From positions 62,001-126,000 of the forward strand of contig NZ_JABFDJ010000006.1 in NCBI RefSeq assembly GCF_013403925.1: a stretch of 64,000 nucleotides of DNA, in the 5' to 3' direction. The position numbers and the translations under genes were made by a program. Numbering within the stretch: position 1 is the first letter of the stretch; each line of letters opens with the position of its first letter. Below, piece by piece: positions 27,201-36,053 of the stretch. This DNA comes from Winogradskyella wichelsiae. Lineage in GTDB: Bacteria > Bacteroidota > Bacteroidia > Flavobacteriales > Flavobacteriaceae. The notes under the pieces were generated by a model, which did not search any database, was not told where the DNA came from, and was given only the letters and a program-made list of their open reading frames with translations.

Positions 27201-28523
27201 AACGGTTCTGTTGAATTCTGCTCTGACGAATTAGACACAATTGATTTGTACGATGTTTTAGAAGGAACACCTGAACCAGGAGGAGTATGGAGTCCTACAT
27301 TAGCTAGTGGCTCAAGCCTTTTTGATCCTAATATTGATGCGCCTGGTATTTACACTTATACCGTTTCAGATACTTCATCTGCCTGTTCTGACGCAACAGC
27401 TTCTGTTACTGTCACACTTATAGCACCACCAAATGCAGGTAATGATAGCATAATTAATCTATGTTCTAACGGTACTATTATTGATTTATTTGATAATCTT
27501 GATGGTACTCCAGATGCAGGAGGAATCTGGACTCCCTCATTAGCTAGTGGAACAGGCGAATTTGACCCGAGTATAGATCAACCTGGTGATTATACATATA
27601 CATTAACTTCTCTTGAGTGTGATATTACGGCTACTGCAACAATAACAGTAACCATTATAGAAACACCTAATGCTACAGGACTAACATTACAAATGGAAGA
27701 TAATTTTGTTTGTCAAAACAATGAAGATATTATCATTAATATAACAAATGCAACTCAATTAACTGATGCTGATTACTCTATAGAATACTCGATAACCGGA
27801 TCAAACAATTCTATTAATACCTTAATAATAACAATAATTGATGGCAATGCTACGCTGATAATTCCATCCTCACTATTAAGTAATCCTGGAATTAGTATAA
27901 TAACCATAACTCAGCTTTTTGCATTAGGTCAAAACTGTAGTGCAATAACAGATATTCTAGAACCTATTGAAATTGAAGTCCAAGAATCCTTAATACCCGA
28001 AATTATAAATAATGACATTGAGTATTGCTTAGCTGATACTTTAACTATTGCCGATTTAACAAACAATATAGTCTCTGTTGAAGACAATGATATAATTTGG
28101 TATGACGAATCTACAAATGGAACTCCATATGATTCTGCAGAAACCTTAGTGGATGGTTTAACGTATTATGCCGCTTATCAATCAGAATATGGTTGTCAAA
28201 GTAACACAAGGTTAGAGTTTACTCTTAATTTAGTTTCATGTATTGAAGAACTCTTAATACCCGATGGATTCTCACCAAATGGAGATGGAATTAATGATGT
28301 TTTTGATATTTTATTCTTAAATGATTTATACCCCAATTTTAAATTAAGCATCTATAATAGATACGGTAATATATTTTACGAAGGAAATATTAACTCACCT
28401 AAATGGAATGGAACAGGTAAAAAAGATAACTCGGTATTACCTTCTGGTGTCTATTTTTACATTTTAGAATTTAATGATGGAGAACGAGAACCAAAACAAG
28501 GGAGGGTCTATTTAAATAGATAA
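24255..28523 (+). CDS. Giant repeat surface protein with type B T9SS (gliding-motility) C-terminal domain
   Basis: A 1422-residue protein from ATG 24255 (1434 if ATG 24219 is used). The signal peptide ends PAYAQ. Three Ig-like modules come first (ending near 25050), then eleven ~79-residue modules (25053-27668), a spacer, an Ig-like module (EYCLADTLTI...) and a C-terminal gliding-motility type B sorting domain (IPDGFSPNGDGINDVFDI ... YNRYGNIFYEG). Each repeat has the pattern DAG-x-C-x-LF-x-L-GTP-x-GG-x-W-x-P-x-SG-x-FDP-x-YTY and usually two Cys. It precedes a PorP/SprF protein by 4 bases, as SprB precedes SprF, so it is probably exported by T9SS as a surface adhesin. Its ligand is unknown. 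Confidence 0.9.
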   Translation: MRAKKYSFKSYTMFLVFLMLSITGILTPAYAQCPTVTEPAQSLCNVQSVLVSDLQATDTGGGIVWYESATSTTPLSNSEGLISGEDYYADSSTGTCTTRARVDVIIYSAPVGDNYQGICIDDPSLATVSSLNATGNDVQWYLTSSGGIPLNENDVLIDDTLYYADQSSPDGNCRTSRLSVLVNVGSTLLPEGDPIQQLCVSSSFQPTLEDLVVTGSNNWYNSLFSAVTLPLTTPLVNGQTYYATAVDPPCESTARLAITVILNNYPDAGENATVDICENDNSTIDLFTALGGTPQSGGFWSPSLNSGTSIFDPAIDPSGIYTYTVGAPATCGYATATVNVSISDNEDAGEDGTIEVCENNGTFNLFNSLNGTPNTGGTWSPALNSGTGLFDPNFDTAGTYTYTVLSTTSCPNSSANVVVSILQVPDAGSNAILDICSNNENTINLFETLNGTPETGGFWSPSLNSGSNIFDPSIDANGVYTYTVGDPSSCGYATATVDISISIYENAGEHGAIEVCENDSAFDLFNSLNGTPSTGGAWSPTLNSGTGLFDPSFDTAGTYTYTILGTASCPGSSANVEVSILQEPDAGSNAVLEICSNNENTIDLFDALNGTPDTGGFWSPSLNSGTNIFDPVIDPSGIYTYTLGDPSSCGYATATVDISISVYENAGEHGSIQICENDSAIDLFNSLNGTPSTGGTWSPALNSGTGLFDPAFDTVGTYTYTISGTVSCPGSSANIEVSILQEPDAGSNAALDICSNNENTINLFETLNGTPDIGGVWTPSLTSGTGLFDPTIDPSGIYTYTIGDPSSCGYATATVDISISAYENAGENGTIEVCENDSTFDLFNNLNGTPSTGGTWSPALSSGTGLFDPSFDTAGTYTYTIIGTASCPDSSANVEVSILQEPDSGTNTTIDICSNDIVNLFENLSGTPDIGGTWTPLLNSGTDIFDPSVDVAGTYTYEVNNSCGTSSSTIIITISNPSDAGINGSVEFCSDELDTIDLYDVLEGTPEPGGVWSPTLASGSSLFDPNIDAPGIYTYTVSDTSSACSDATASVTVTLIAPPNAGNDSIINLCSNGTIIDLFDNLDGTPDAGGIWTPSLASGTGEFDPSIDQPGDYTYTLTSLECDITATATITVTIIETPNATGLTLQMEDNFVCQNNEDIIINITNATQLTDADYSIEYSITGSNNSINTLIITIIDGNATLIIPSSLLSNPGISIITITQLFALGQNCSAITDILEPIEIEVQESLIPEIINNDIEYCLADTLTIADLTNNIVSVEDNDIIWYDESTNGTPYDSAETLVDGLTYYAAYQSEYGCQSNTRLEFTLNLVSCIEELLIPDGFSPNGDGINDVFDILFLNDLYPNFKLSIYNRYGNIFYEGNINSPKWNGTGKKDNSVLPSGVYFYILEFNDGEREPKQGRVYLNR
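25053..27668 (+). repeat. Eleven tandem ~240-bp modules, first eight as four 477-bp A-B units
   Basis: Module starts at 25053, 25293, 25530, 25770, 26007, 26247, 26484, 26724, 26961, 27189 and 27432. The first eight alternate 240-bp A modules (SNAxLDICSNNENTI...) and 237-bp B modules (GEHGxIEVCENDS...), so the period is exactly 477 bp from 25053 to 26961. The last three are more diverged. Confidence 0.93.
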
Positions 28524-28527
28524 TTAA

Positions 28528-29469
28528 ATGACAAATAAAATAACAGTATATAGTATTGCGATGATAATCTCATTCTTAAGCTTCTCATCGCATGCACAAC
28601 AAGATCCACAATTTACGCAATACATGTATAATATGAGTGTTGTGAATCCTGCTTACGCTCTTGATGATGATACTAACATAAATTTAGGTTTATTATACAG
28701 GTCACAATGGGTTGGCTCTGTTGGTGGCCCTACAACTGGAACATTTTTTGGCCATACAAAACTTACAGATCGCTTAGAAGGAGGTATTTCTATTGTACAT
28801 GACGAAATTGGTGATGTTGTAAAGCAAACTAGTACGTATGCAGATATTGCTTATGTAATTCCTGTTGGTCTTAATTCAAAATTATCTTTTGGAATAAAAG
28901 CAGGAGCAACATTTTTTAGTACAAATTTTGATGGCTTTTCTTTTTCTGATCAAGTTAATGAAGACCCCGCCTTTTCTGAAAATATAAATAGAACCTTCCC
29001 TAATATTGGTGCTGGTCTATATTATTTTTCTGAAAAATATTATTTAGGATTATCTGCACCAAATTTATTACAGTCAAAACATCTTAAAGATGAAAGTGGA
29101 GTATTCTCTGAAGCATCAGAAAATATACATTTATTTTTTACAGGAGGTTACGTCTTTAATTTAAATGATAATTTAAAGTTTAAACCTGCTTTTATGACAA
29201 AGTACGTAAATAATGCTCCTTTATCTATAGATCTTACAGCAAATGTATTAATGTATGATAAGCTTGAATTTGGTTTAGGTTATCGCTATGATGATTCAAT
29301 TACTGGTATGATGAATTTTTCAATATCATCAGCAATTAGAATTGGATATGCATATGATTACACACTCACTAATTTAGGAGAATTTAATTCTGGCTCTCAC
29401 GAAGTTTTTTTATTATTTAACATAGAAAAATTCGGTAAAGGCTATGATAAATCTCCAAGATTTTTCTAA
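28528..29469 (+). CDS. PorP/SprF family type IX secretion membrane protein
   Basis: A 313-residue outer-membrane barrel with signal peptide about 1-23 (ends SHAQ) and the family start QDPQFTQYMYNMSVVNPAYA, then LLYRSQWVGSVGGPTT and GISIVHDEIGD. PorP/SprF proteins are paired with, and required for secretion of, specific T9SS type B clients; SprF is needed for SprB. It starts 4 bases after the adhesin stop and 10 bases before the OmpA gene, so a dedicated partner role is likely (inference from context). Confidence 0.93.
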   Translation: MTNKITVYSIAMIISFLSFSSHAQQDPQFTQYMYNMSVVNPAYALDDDTNINLGLLYRSQWVGSVGGPTTGTFFGHTKLTDRLEGGISIVHDEIGDVVKQTSTYADIAYVIPVGLNSKLSFGIKAGATFFSTNFDGFSFSDQVNEDPAFSENINRTFPNIGAGLYYFSEKYYLGLSAPNLLQSKHLKDESGVFSEASENIHLFFTGGYVFNLNDNLKFKPAFMTKYVNNAPLSIDLTANVLMYDKLEFGLGYRYDDSITGMMNFSISSAIRIGYAYDYTLTNLGEFNSGSHEVFLLFNIEKFGKGYDKSPRFF

Positions 29470-29479
29470 TCAAAAATAG

Positions 29480-31363
29480 ATGAAAACACATAAATTTTAT
29501 ATCATATTAGTCCTTTTAATGATCAGTACGCTCTGTTTTTCTCAATCGCAAAGAAGAGCTGATATTTTATATAAAAATAAAGCATACTTAGAAGCAGCTG
29601 AAATCTTCTCAACCCTTCCTAAAACGTTAGAAAATTTAGAAAAATTAGGAGATTGTTATTATTATAATACCGATTACGAAAAAGCCTATAAAACTTATAA
29701 AAAAATTTATAATACAAAAACGGATAAAAAACTAACAGCGTCGTTCTATTTTAAATATTATGAAGTTTTAAAAGGAACAAAAAATTACAAACAAGCCGAT
29801 GAGATATCTACATTATACTTAGACGACAAAATAAATACCCCAAATTTTAAAGCTTTATTAGAAAAAATAGTTCCTTATAATTACGAATTAAAAAATCTTA
29901 CAACAGATGTTGGAGGATCTAATTTTGGCGTAGCACTAAATACGGATAAGATTGTTTTTGCCTCAACAAAAAACATTAAATATCCAAACTATCATTGGAA
30001 CGGTCAACCTTACTTAGATTTATACGAAACTAAGCTATCTAAAGAAGGAGAAATAAACTTAGACAGTATTCAACCTTTAAGTAAAGAGATTAATAAAGAA
30101 AAACAACACGAAAGTAATGCTGTATTTACAAAAGACGGCAAAACAATGTATTTCTCTAGAAATTTAAAAAAACGAATTAGTTTAGACTCTACAAAAATTT
30201 CTGTTGTAAGTATATTTAGCGCCCAATTAATTGAAGGTCAATGGACAAATATAAAACCTGTCTCTTTCTCTAGTGATACTTATTCAACCATGCACCCTAC
30301 CCTTAATAAGAAGGAAGATAAATTATATTTTTCAAGTGATATGCCTGGAACACTTGGGGAATTTGATATTTTTTATGTCGACTTATTCTCAGACGGATCA
30401 TTCGGTCAAGCCATTAATTTAGGCGGTTCCATTAATTCATTAAGAAGAGAGCAATTTCCTTATATAGCAAATGACACTACCCTATATTTCTCTTCTAATG
30501 GTAAGCACGGCTTTGGTGGTTTGGATATTTTTGCAAGTAGTTTTAAAAATGATAAATTTTTAGAAGCTTTAAATTTAGGAGAAACTATAAACAGTGAAAA
30601 AGATGACTTTTCCTTTGTACTTATTGATTCTTTAAATACAGGTTTCATCTCGTCAAACAGATCTGGGCTGGACAACATTTACACTTTTAAGCGCTTAGAA
30701 AAAGAAAGACACTATTATTTAGAGGGCTTAGTTACAGATATAGTAACAGGTCAAATACTACCAAATACCATAGTTGTATTATATGATAAAAAGGGCAAGA
30801 AAATTGGAGAAGAAATTGTAGATAAATATGGAAAATACAGATTCTTAATAAGGCCTAATCAAAGCTACTCTATAGAAGGGTTTCAACCTAAATACATTCC
30901 TCATATTGAATATTTTGATACTAATGACAAAGGTGATATTCAATTTAATATTCAATTAAAGATTCGAGCTTATAAGGATGCTGAAGAAATTGTAATTGAT
31001 GATGGTAAAGGAAATACTTATATTGAGTTAGAAAATATTTATTTCGATTTTGGTCAATGGGATATTAAACCTCAAGCAGCAAAAACACTTGATGTGTTGG
31101 TAGAGTTATTAGTAAAATACCCAAGAATGGAGATTCAACTTGGAGCACATACAGATTCTAGATCAAGTGAGCTATTTAATTTAGAATTATCTGAAAAAAG
31201 AGCACTTGCCACATTAGAATATTTAGTAGAAAATGGAATTACTAGATCACGTTTAAGATCTAAAGGATATGGAAAAACTCAACCTTTAGTTCGTTGTGGT
31301 GATAATTGTACGGAAACAGAACACTCTATCAACAGGCGTTGCGAATTCCTTATTTTACGATAG
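29480..31363 (+). CDS. OmpA-family protein with PD40 and regulatory-like domains
   Basis: A 627-residue envelope protein. Signal peptide about 1-22 (ends CFSQ), TPR-like helices (about 25-120), WD40-like PD40 beta-propeller segments (about 150-400: KDGKTMYFSRN, NKKEDKLYFSSDMPG, LYFSSNGKHGFGGLDIF), a carboxypeptidase-regulatory-like domain (about 410-490) and a C-terminal OmpA peptidoglycan-binding domain (about 515-627: IYFDFGQWDIKPQA, LGAHTDSRSS, RSKGYGKTQP). It matches the multidomain OmpA/PorE-like proteins encoded downstream of SprF-type genes. It probably ties the secretion or adhesin complex to the wall. Confidence 0.93.
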   Translation: MKTHKFYIILVLLMISTLCFSQSQRRADILYKNKAYLEAAEIFSTLPKTLENLEKLGDCYYYNTDYEKAYKTYKKIYNTKTDKKLTASFYFKYYEVLKGTKNYKQADEISTLYLDDKINTPNFKALLEKIVPYNYELKNLTTDVGGSNFGVALNTDKIVFASTKNIKYPNYHWNGQPYLDLYETKLSKEGEINLDSIQPLSKEINKEKQHESNAVFTKDGKTMYFSRNLKKRISLDSTKISVVSIFSAQLIEGQWTNIKPVSFSSDTYSTMHPTLNKKEDKLYFSSDMPGTLGEFDIFYVDLFSDGSFGQAINLGGSINSLRREQFPYIANDTTLYFSSNGKHGFGGLDIFASSFKNDKFLEALNLGETINSEKDDFSFVLIDSLNTGFISSNRSGLDNIYTFKRLEKERHYYLEGLVTDIVTGQILPNTIVVLYDKKGKKIGEEIVDKYGKYRFLIRPNQSYSIEGFQPKYIPHIEYFDTNDKGDIQFNIQLKIRAYKDAEEIVIDDGKGNTYIELENIYFDFGQWDIKPQAAKTLDVLVELLVKYPRMEIQLGAHTDSRSSELFNLELSEKRALATLEYLVENGITRSRLRSKGYGKTQPLVRCGDNCTETEHSINRRCEFLILR

Positions 31364-31381
31364 AAGTTACAGATATACATT

Positions 31382-31882
31382 ATGGAAATTTCTAATGATA
31401 TTGTTTTACGTCCACGGTTTAAGCTTAAAATCTTAGCGAATAATAATACTGTTTTAGAAAATTTTGAGGTGCATAAAAAAACGCAAACAAAATTTATAAT
31501 CTCTAGAGTTGATGACCATGTATTTATTAGATTCCCTAAAAAGGATCAACACTTTTGGTCGCCACAGCTTCATTTAGAAATTAATAAAGAAGAAAATAAT
31601 CATTCTATAGTGCACGGCCTTTTTGGTCCAAATCCTACCGTTTGGACCCTGTTTATATTTCTGCATTTTGTTGTAGCTGTGCTGTGTCTCGGATTTGGAG
31701 TTTGGGCATACACCAGCGCCAAACTAGGAAACGCTTTTATTTTACAGCTATGCCTATCATTATTGATGATACTTATTTGGTTTCTGCTTTATTTAGCAGG
31801 GAGAATAGGACGTACTAAAGGAAAACCAGAGATGTATCTTCTACATCATTTTATGGAAGAAATTCTTAAAACCTATCGTTGA
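31382..31882 (+). CDS. Small two-helix membrane protein of unknown function
   Basis: A 166-residue protein with a hydrophilic beta-rich N-terminal domain (about 1-85) and two membrane helices (about 93-117 and 123-143), then a short basic tail (GRTKGKPEMYLLHHFMEEIL). I recognise no family. It starts 18 bases after the OmpA gene and may end its operon. Its last 10 bases overlap the 3' end of era on the other strand, so the two genes converge without an intervening terminator. Confidence 0.65.
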   Translation: MEISNDIVLRPRFKLKILANNNTVLENFEVHKKTQTKFIISRVDDHVFIRFPKKDQHFWSPQLHLEINKEENNHSIVHGLFGPNPTVWTLFIFLHFVVAVLCLGFGVWAYTSAKLGNAFILQLCLSLLMILIWFLLYLAGRIGRTKGKPEMYLLHHFMEEILKTYR

Positions 31883-32754
31883 TTATAACCAAAACGTCTC
31901 AATTGCGTCTGATTACTTCTCCAATTTTTGTTAACTTTAACATAGAGTTCTAAATGAACTTGTTTGCCAAAGAACTTCTCTAAATCTTTACGAGCTTCTA
32001 TTCCTACCCGCTTTAATGCTGATCCTTTATGACCGATAATAATACCTTTTTGGGTATCACGTTCAACCATAATCACAGAGCGCATTCTTATAATTTCATC
32101 CTCTTCAAAAAATTCTTCTGTATCAACTTCAACAGCATATGGAATTTCCTTTTTATAATGCATTAAGATTTTCTCTCTAATAGCCTCATTTACAAAAAAG
32201 CGTTCTGGTTTATCTGTTAACTGATCTTTAGGATAAAATGCAGGAGAAGCTGGTAATAGCTCTATTATCCTATCAAATACATTCTGAACATTAAAACCCT
32301 CTAATGCAGATATAGGAAAAAATTCTGCATTAGGCACTTTTTCTTGCCATAACTGAGCTTGCTCTTCTAATTGTTCTTGATTAGAGTTATCTATTTTATT
32401 TAATAATAATAAAACTGGAATTTTAGAATTGGTTATTTTATTAAAAAATGCCTCATCCTTTAATTCTTTTTCCCCTATTTCAACCATGTAAACTAAAACA
32501 TCAGCATCATCAAACGCCGACTTCACAAAGTCCATCATAGAAGCTTGTAGTTCGTAGGCTGGCTTTATAATACCTGGTGTATCACTCAGTATTACCTGAA
32601 AATCTTCTCCATTTACAATTCCTAAAATACGATGTCTAGTCGTTTGAGCTTTAGACGTAATTATAGATAATTTTTCACCTATAAACGCATTCATTAATGT
32701 AGACTTCCCAACATTCGGATTACCAATAATATTTACAAAACCTGCTTTATGCAT
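31873..32754 (-). CDS. era: GTPase Era
   Basis: A 293-residue GTPase that binds 16S rRNA and assists 30S assembly. The G domain has G1 GNPNVGKS at 11-18, G3 DTPG, G4 NKID; the C-terminal type 2 KH domain includes GIIIGHKGSALKRVGIEAR. It is full length. The stop lies inside the end of the convergent membrane-protein gene. Confidence 0.97.
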   Translation of the reverse strand: MHKAGFVNIIGNPNVGKSTLMNAFIGEKLSIITSKAQTTRHRILGIVNGEDFQVILSDTPGIIKPAYELQASMMDFVKSAFDDADVLVYMVEIGEKELKDEAFFNKITNSKIPVLLLLNKIDNSNQEQLEEQAQLWQEKVPNAEFFPISALEGFNVQNVFDRIIELLPASPAFYPKDQLTDKPERFFVNEAIREKILMHYKKEIPYAVEVDTEEFFEEDEIIRMRSVIMVERDTQKGIIIGHKGSALKRVGIEARKDLEKFFGKQVHLELYVKVNKNWRSNQTQLRRFGYNQR

Positions 32755-32866
32755 TCTTATTTAATTTAGGATATAAAGATAATATTTTTTAAGTATGAAG
32801 AGCTTTTACATTCTCTACGCTAGTAAGATAATGATTTTTAAAAAATTAAAGCTAAACTTTAGACAC

Positions 32867-32895
32867 AAAAAAAGTCTTTCCTAATGGAAAGACTT
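32867..32895 (-). terminator. Terminator of rpsT
   Basis: Perfect arms AAGTCTTTCC (32872-32881) and GGAAAGACTT (32886-32895) around a TAAT loop; the minus strand continues with a T7 run, 25 bases after the rpsT stop. Confidence 0.85.
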
Positions 32896-32920
32896 CTTAG
32901 TATTTTGAAAGAAAGTATTA

Positions 32921-33172
32921 TTAGATTGCAGCAACATGTTTCGTTAACTGCGATTTTAAGTTACCTGCTTTATTAGAATGTATTACATTCCTTTTCGCTA
33001 ACTTATCTAACATACTAATAACAGAAGGTAACATTGCTTGCGCCTCTTTAGCATCAGTAATCTCACGTAATTTTTTTATAGCATTACGAGTAGTCTTATG
33101 CTGATACTTGTTAAGTACACGTCTTTTTTCGTTACTTCTTATTCTTTTTAAAGCTGACTTATGATTTGCCAT
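32921..33172 (-). CDS. rpsT: 30S ribosomal protein S20
   Basis: An 83-residue basic helical protein with the S20 start [17 protein letters not shown] and the three-helix pattern. It binds 16S rRNA early in small-subunit assembly. It is 25 bases downstream of tRNA-Glu and probably shares its transcript; a strong terminator follows. Confidence 0.97.
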   Translation of the reverse strand: MANHKSALKRIRSNEKRRVLNKYQHKTTRNAIKKLREITDAKEAQAMLPSVISMLDKLAKRNVIHSNKAGNLKSQLTKHVAAI

Positions 33173-33197
33173 TATATTTCTTTCTTGTTAAAAATTG

Positions 33198-33269
33198 TAG
33201 CCCGTAGGGGAATCGAACCCCTCTTACATGGATGAAAACCATGCGTCCTAGCCGATAGACGAACGGGCC
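33198..33269 (-). tRNA. trnE: tRNA-Glu (anticodon UUC)
   Basis: A 72-base cloverleaf on the minus strand. Acceptor GGCCCGT pairs with ACGGGCT (position 1-72 is a G-U wobble), followed by discriminator A. The anticodon arm is CATGG-loop-CCATG with TTC at 34-36. The T arm has GGTTCGATTCC. CCA is not encoded. Confidence 0.95.
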
Positions 33270-33320
33270 ATTTGGTTGTTATAATATTTAAATGAACCAA
33301 CAACGTTTCCATTGCGGGTG

Positions 33321-33350
33321 CAAATATACAACTCTTTTTTACTTCTGCAA
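33321..33350 (-). promoter_or_regulatory. Promoter of tRNA-Glu-rpsT
   Basis: Minus strand: TTG (33350-33348), 19-base spacer, TATATTTG (33328-33321), 51 bases before the tRNA 5' end. An exact match to the Bacteroidota consensus. Confidence 0.7.
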
Positions 33351-33377
33351 CATTAATTTTATTTTTTTTCAAAAAAA

Positions 33378-34856
33378 TTAATATGCCTTAGCAAAAAGCA
33401 CCCTTTCTTGTGATGGTTTACCACTAAAAACACATACTCCCTCTTCCTTAACATTGTTCATAGGAATACATCTAATCGTTGCTTTTGTTAGTTCTTTGAT
33501 CTTTTGCTCGGTCTCTGGGGTACCATCCCAATGTGCCGAAATAAATCCTGTCTTTGTTTCTAAAACTTTCTTAAAAGTTTCAAAATCGTCAACTTTAGTA
33601 ATATGTTCATCTCTATAATTTAAAGCCTTCGCATATAACGCATCTTGAATTACCGTTAAAAGATCTTTTATAGTTGAAGCAATACCATCTATTTGAACGA
33701 CCTCTTTCGTTAAAGTATCTCGTCGAGCTAATTCAACAGTATTATTTTCTAAATCTTTTGGGCCAATTGCTATACGTAATGGTACACCTTGTAATTCGTG
33801 TTGAGCAAATTTAGCCCCTGGTCTATGTGTCGTTCTTTTATCAAACTTACAGCTTACACCTAAAGCTTTTAATTCTTCAATAATAGCTTGAGCTTTATCT
33901 GAAATTAATTCGAATTGCTCATCCGTCTTAAATATAGGAACAATCACAACTTGAGATGGCGCTAAGTTTGGTGGTAATACTAAACCTTTATCATCACTAT
34001 GCGTCATTATTAAGGCTCCCATTAATCTTGTAGATACTCCCCATGATGTTGCCCATACATAATCTTGCTTTCCTTCATTATTAGTAAACTTAACATCAAA
34101 GGCTTTAGCGAAATTTTGACCTAAGAAATGAGAAGTACCTGCCTGAAGTGCTTTTCCATCTTGCATTAAAGCTTCAATACAATAGGTATCAAGTGCCCCT
34201 GCAAAACGTTCACTTTCTGTTTTTACTCCTTGTATTACAGGAATTGCCATAAAGTTTTGAGCAAACTCTGCATAAACATCATTCATCTGCTCTGCTTCTA
34301 CTAACGCCTCAGCTTTTGTTGCATGAGCCGTATGCCCTTCTTGCCATAAAAATTCTGCTGTACGTAAAAACAAACGCGTTCGCATTTCCCAACGCACTAC
34401 ATTTGCCCACTGATTAATCAAAATAGGTAAATCTCTATAACTTTGTATCCAGCCTTTATAAGTATTCCAAATAATAGCTTCACTTGTTGGCCTAACCACT
34501 AACTCTTCTTCTAATTTAGCTTCAGGGTCTACTCTTAATTTACCTGGATTATCAGGGTCGTTCTGTAATCTATAATGTGTTACAACAGCACATTCTTTAG
34601 CAAAACCTTCTGCATTCTTTTCTTCTGCTTCAAATAAACTCTTTGGTACAAATAATGGAAAATAAGCATTCTCATGTCCTGTTTCTTTAAACATTCTATC
34701 TAATTCTGCTTGCATCTTTTCCCATATAGCATAACCATAAGGTTTTATAACCATACAACCCCTAACAGCAGAATTTTCTGCTAAATCAGCCTTTACGACT
34801 AATTCGTTATACCATTTTGAATAATCTTCAGCTCTACTCGTAAGATTTTTACTCAT
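33378..34856 (-). CDS. proS: Proline--tRNA ligase (short, archaeal/eukaryal type)
   Basis: A 492-residue class II synthetase of the type without the bacterial insertion editing domain: catalytic core ([53 protein letters not shown]), a His-rich motif 2/3 region, the anticodon-binding domain, and a C-terminal extension ending LFAKAY with a terminal Tyr, as in eukaryotic-type ProRS. This form is usual in flavobacteria. Confidence 0.97.
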   Translation of the reverse strand: MSKNLTSRAEDYSKWYNELVVKADLAENSAVRGCMVIKPYGYAIWEKMQAELDRMFKETGHENAYFPLFVPKSLFEAEEKNAEGFAKECAVVTHYRLQNDPDNPGKLRVDPEAKLEEELVVRPTSEAIIWNTYKGWIQSYRDLPILINQWANVVRWEMRTRLFLRTAEFLWQEGHTAHATKAEALVEAEQMNDVYAEFAQNFMAIPVIQGVKTESERFAGALDTYCIEALMQDGKALQAGTSHFLGQNFAKAFDVKFTNNEGKQDYVWATSWGVSTRLMGALIMTHSDDKGLVLPPNLAPSQVVIVPIFKTDEQFELISDKAQAIIEELKALGVSCKFDKRTTHRPGAKFAQHELQGVPLRIAIGPKDLENNTVELARRDTLTKEVVQIDGIASTIKDLLTVIQDALYAKALNYRDEHITKVDDFETFKKVLETKTGFISAHWDGTPETEQKIKELTKATIRCIPMNNVKEEGVCVFSGKPSQERVLFAKAY

Positions 34857-34921
34857 TTTCCGTGTTTTGGCACAAATATTGCGCTTATGTTAAATGTATT
34901 AAATAATACAGCAAAACTAAC

Positions 34922-34929
34922 TATTTTTG
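34922..34929 (+). promoter_or_regulatory. Possible -7 box (TATTTTTG) for the lipoprotein-FadL unit
   Basis: An exact TAnnTTTG match 29 bases before the ATG; no TTG at the right distance upstream. Confidence 0.35.
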
Positions 34930-34957
34930 CTATGTTCAACAATAAAATAAAAGAGAT

Positions 34958-36019
34958 ATGCAATTTAAAACTATAATTACCCAAAAATTGCCATTTTTTG
35001 TTGCTCTCGGTTTAATTACCGCGTTAACTTCTTGTGGTTCGTTTCAATATGTAGGCTATGACAATGATGGGATCTACAGCACTGAAGAAAACGAAATAGA
35101 TGTTGAAGAACCTGTAGTTACAACCTCTGCAAACGACTCTAATTATTATAAAAATTATTTCGCTGAAAATTCAGCAGAAGTTGATGCCATACAAGAAGAA
35201 TCTGAAGTTTTTACAGATATTGATTCTTATGAAGGTGATTATACTGAACAAGCAATGAATTCTTCAGAAGAACAAGTTGCTTATGGTGGATGGGGTCAAA
35301 ACAGCAATACCGTTACTATTAATTATATAGATAATGGCTGGTATGGTTATAATAACTACGGTCTGTGGAATGGTGGATTTGGATATTATGGTTGGAATAG
35401 GCCTTGGGGTTATAATTATGGTTACGGTTGGAATAACCACTGGAATTATGGTGGATATTATGGTTATGGCTATCATTCCCCTTGGAACTATGGTTATAAT
35501 AATTACGGCTGGAATAATGGTTACCACAATAACAATAGATATGCTTTTAATAACTCTAGAAGAGGATCCTTATTGTACAGCAACAATTTAAGTCGTAGCT
35601 ATAACAACAGATTAAGTAGAACAAATAGATCTGCTTTATCTAGAAGAAGTGATTATTCTACACAACGATTATCAAATACATCACGTCTATCTAGAAGCAA
35701 TTCAACATCTAGAGCAAGTACAACTAGAAGTATTAGAACAACAACACCAAGAACCAGCGCAAGAAGCACCACTAACTTAAGATCTCGTTCTTCAAATACA
35801 AGAATATCTAGACCGACAACAACACGATCATCTGCGACAACAAGATCTTCTACAACAAGAAATTCAAGATCATCTTCTGGAACAACTACTAGATCTAGCT
35901 CTAACAGCTCTAGATCTAGCGGAACAGCACGATCTTCAGGAAGTTCTAGTTCTAGATCATCTAGTAGCGGTAGCTCATCTAGTAGCAGATCTAGCGGTAG
36001 CTCATCTCGTAGAGGATAA
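34958..36019 (+). CDS. Low-complexity lipoprotein: Tyr/Gly/Asn/Trp-rich middle, Ser/Arg-rich tail
   Basis: A 353-residue protein. A signal peptide ends with lipobox LTSC, the lipid-modified Cys near residue 26. An acidic part follows (to about 115), then a segment about 120-190 made almost entirely of Gly, Tyr, Asn and Trp (YGYGWNNHW-type motifs), then about 160 residues of Ser, Arg and Thr with strong positive charge. The tail is probably disordered. No family is recognised. The DNA of the tail is repetitive: a 16-base sequence starting TAGCGGTAGC occurs at 35965 and 35992. The FadL-like gene follows after 34 bases with no terminator, so the two are probably co-transcribed. Confidence 0.75.
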   Translation: MQFKTIITQKLPFFVALGLITALTSCGSFQYVGYDNDGIYSTEENEIDVEEPVVTTSANDSNYYKNYFAENSAEVDAIQEESEVFTDIDSYEGDYTEQAMNSSEEQVAYGGWGQNSNTVTINYIDNGWYGYNNYGLWNGGFGYYGWNRPWGYNYGYGWNNHWNYGGYYGYGYHSPWNYGYNNYGWNNGYHNNNRYAFNNSRRGSLLYSNNLSRSYNNRLSRTNRSALSRRSDYSTQRLSNTSRLSRSNSTSRASTTRSIRTTTPRTSARSTTNLRSRSSNTRISRPTTTRSSATTRSSTTRNSRSSSGTTTRSSSNSSRSSGTARSSGSSSSRSSSSGSSSSSRSSGSSSRRG

Positions 36020-36053
36020 AAACATTCATTTTAAAATTATAAAAACACTAACT

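Noticed and set aside
33172-33372. A 66-codon open frame over tRNA-Glu
   Set aside because: It runs through the tRNA and its promoter, so it is not a gene.
35264-35591. Open frames on both strands over the Tyr/Gly-rich part of the lipoprotein
   Set aside because: Low-complexity sense sequence yields Ile/Val/Met-rich frames by codon bias; no signal or homology.
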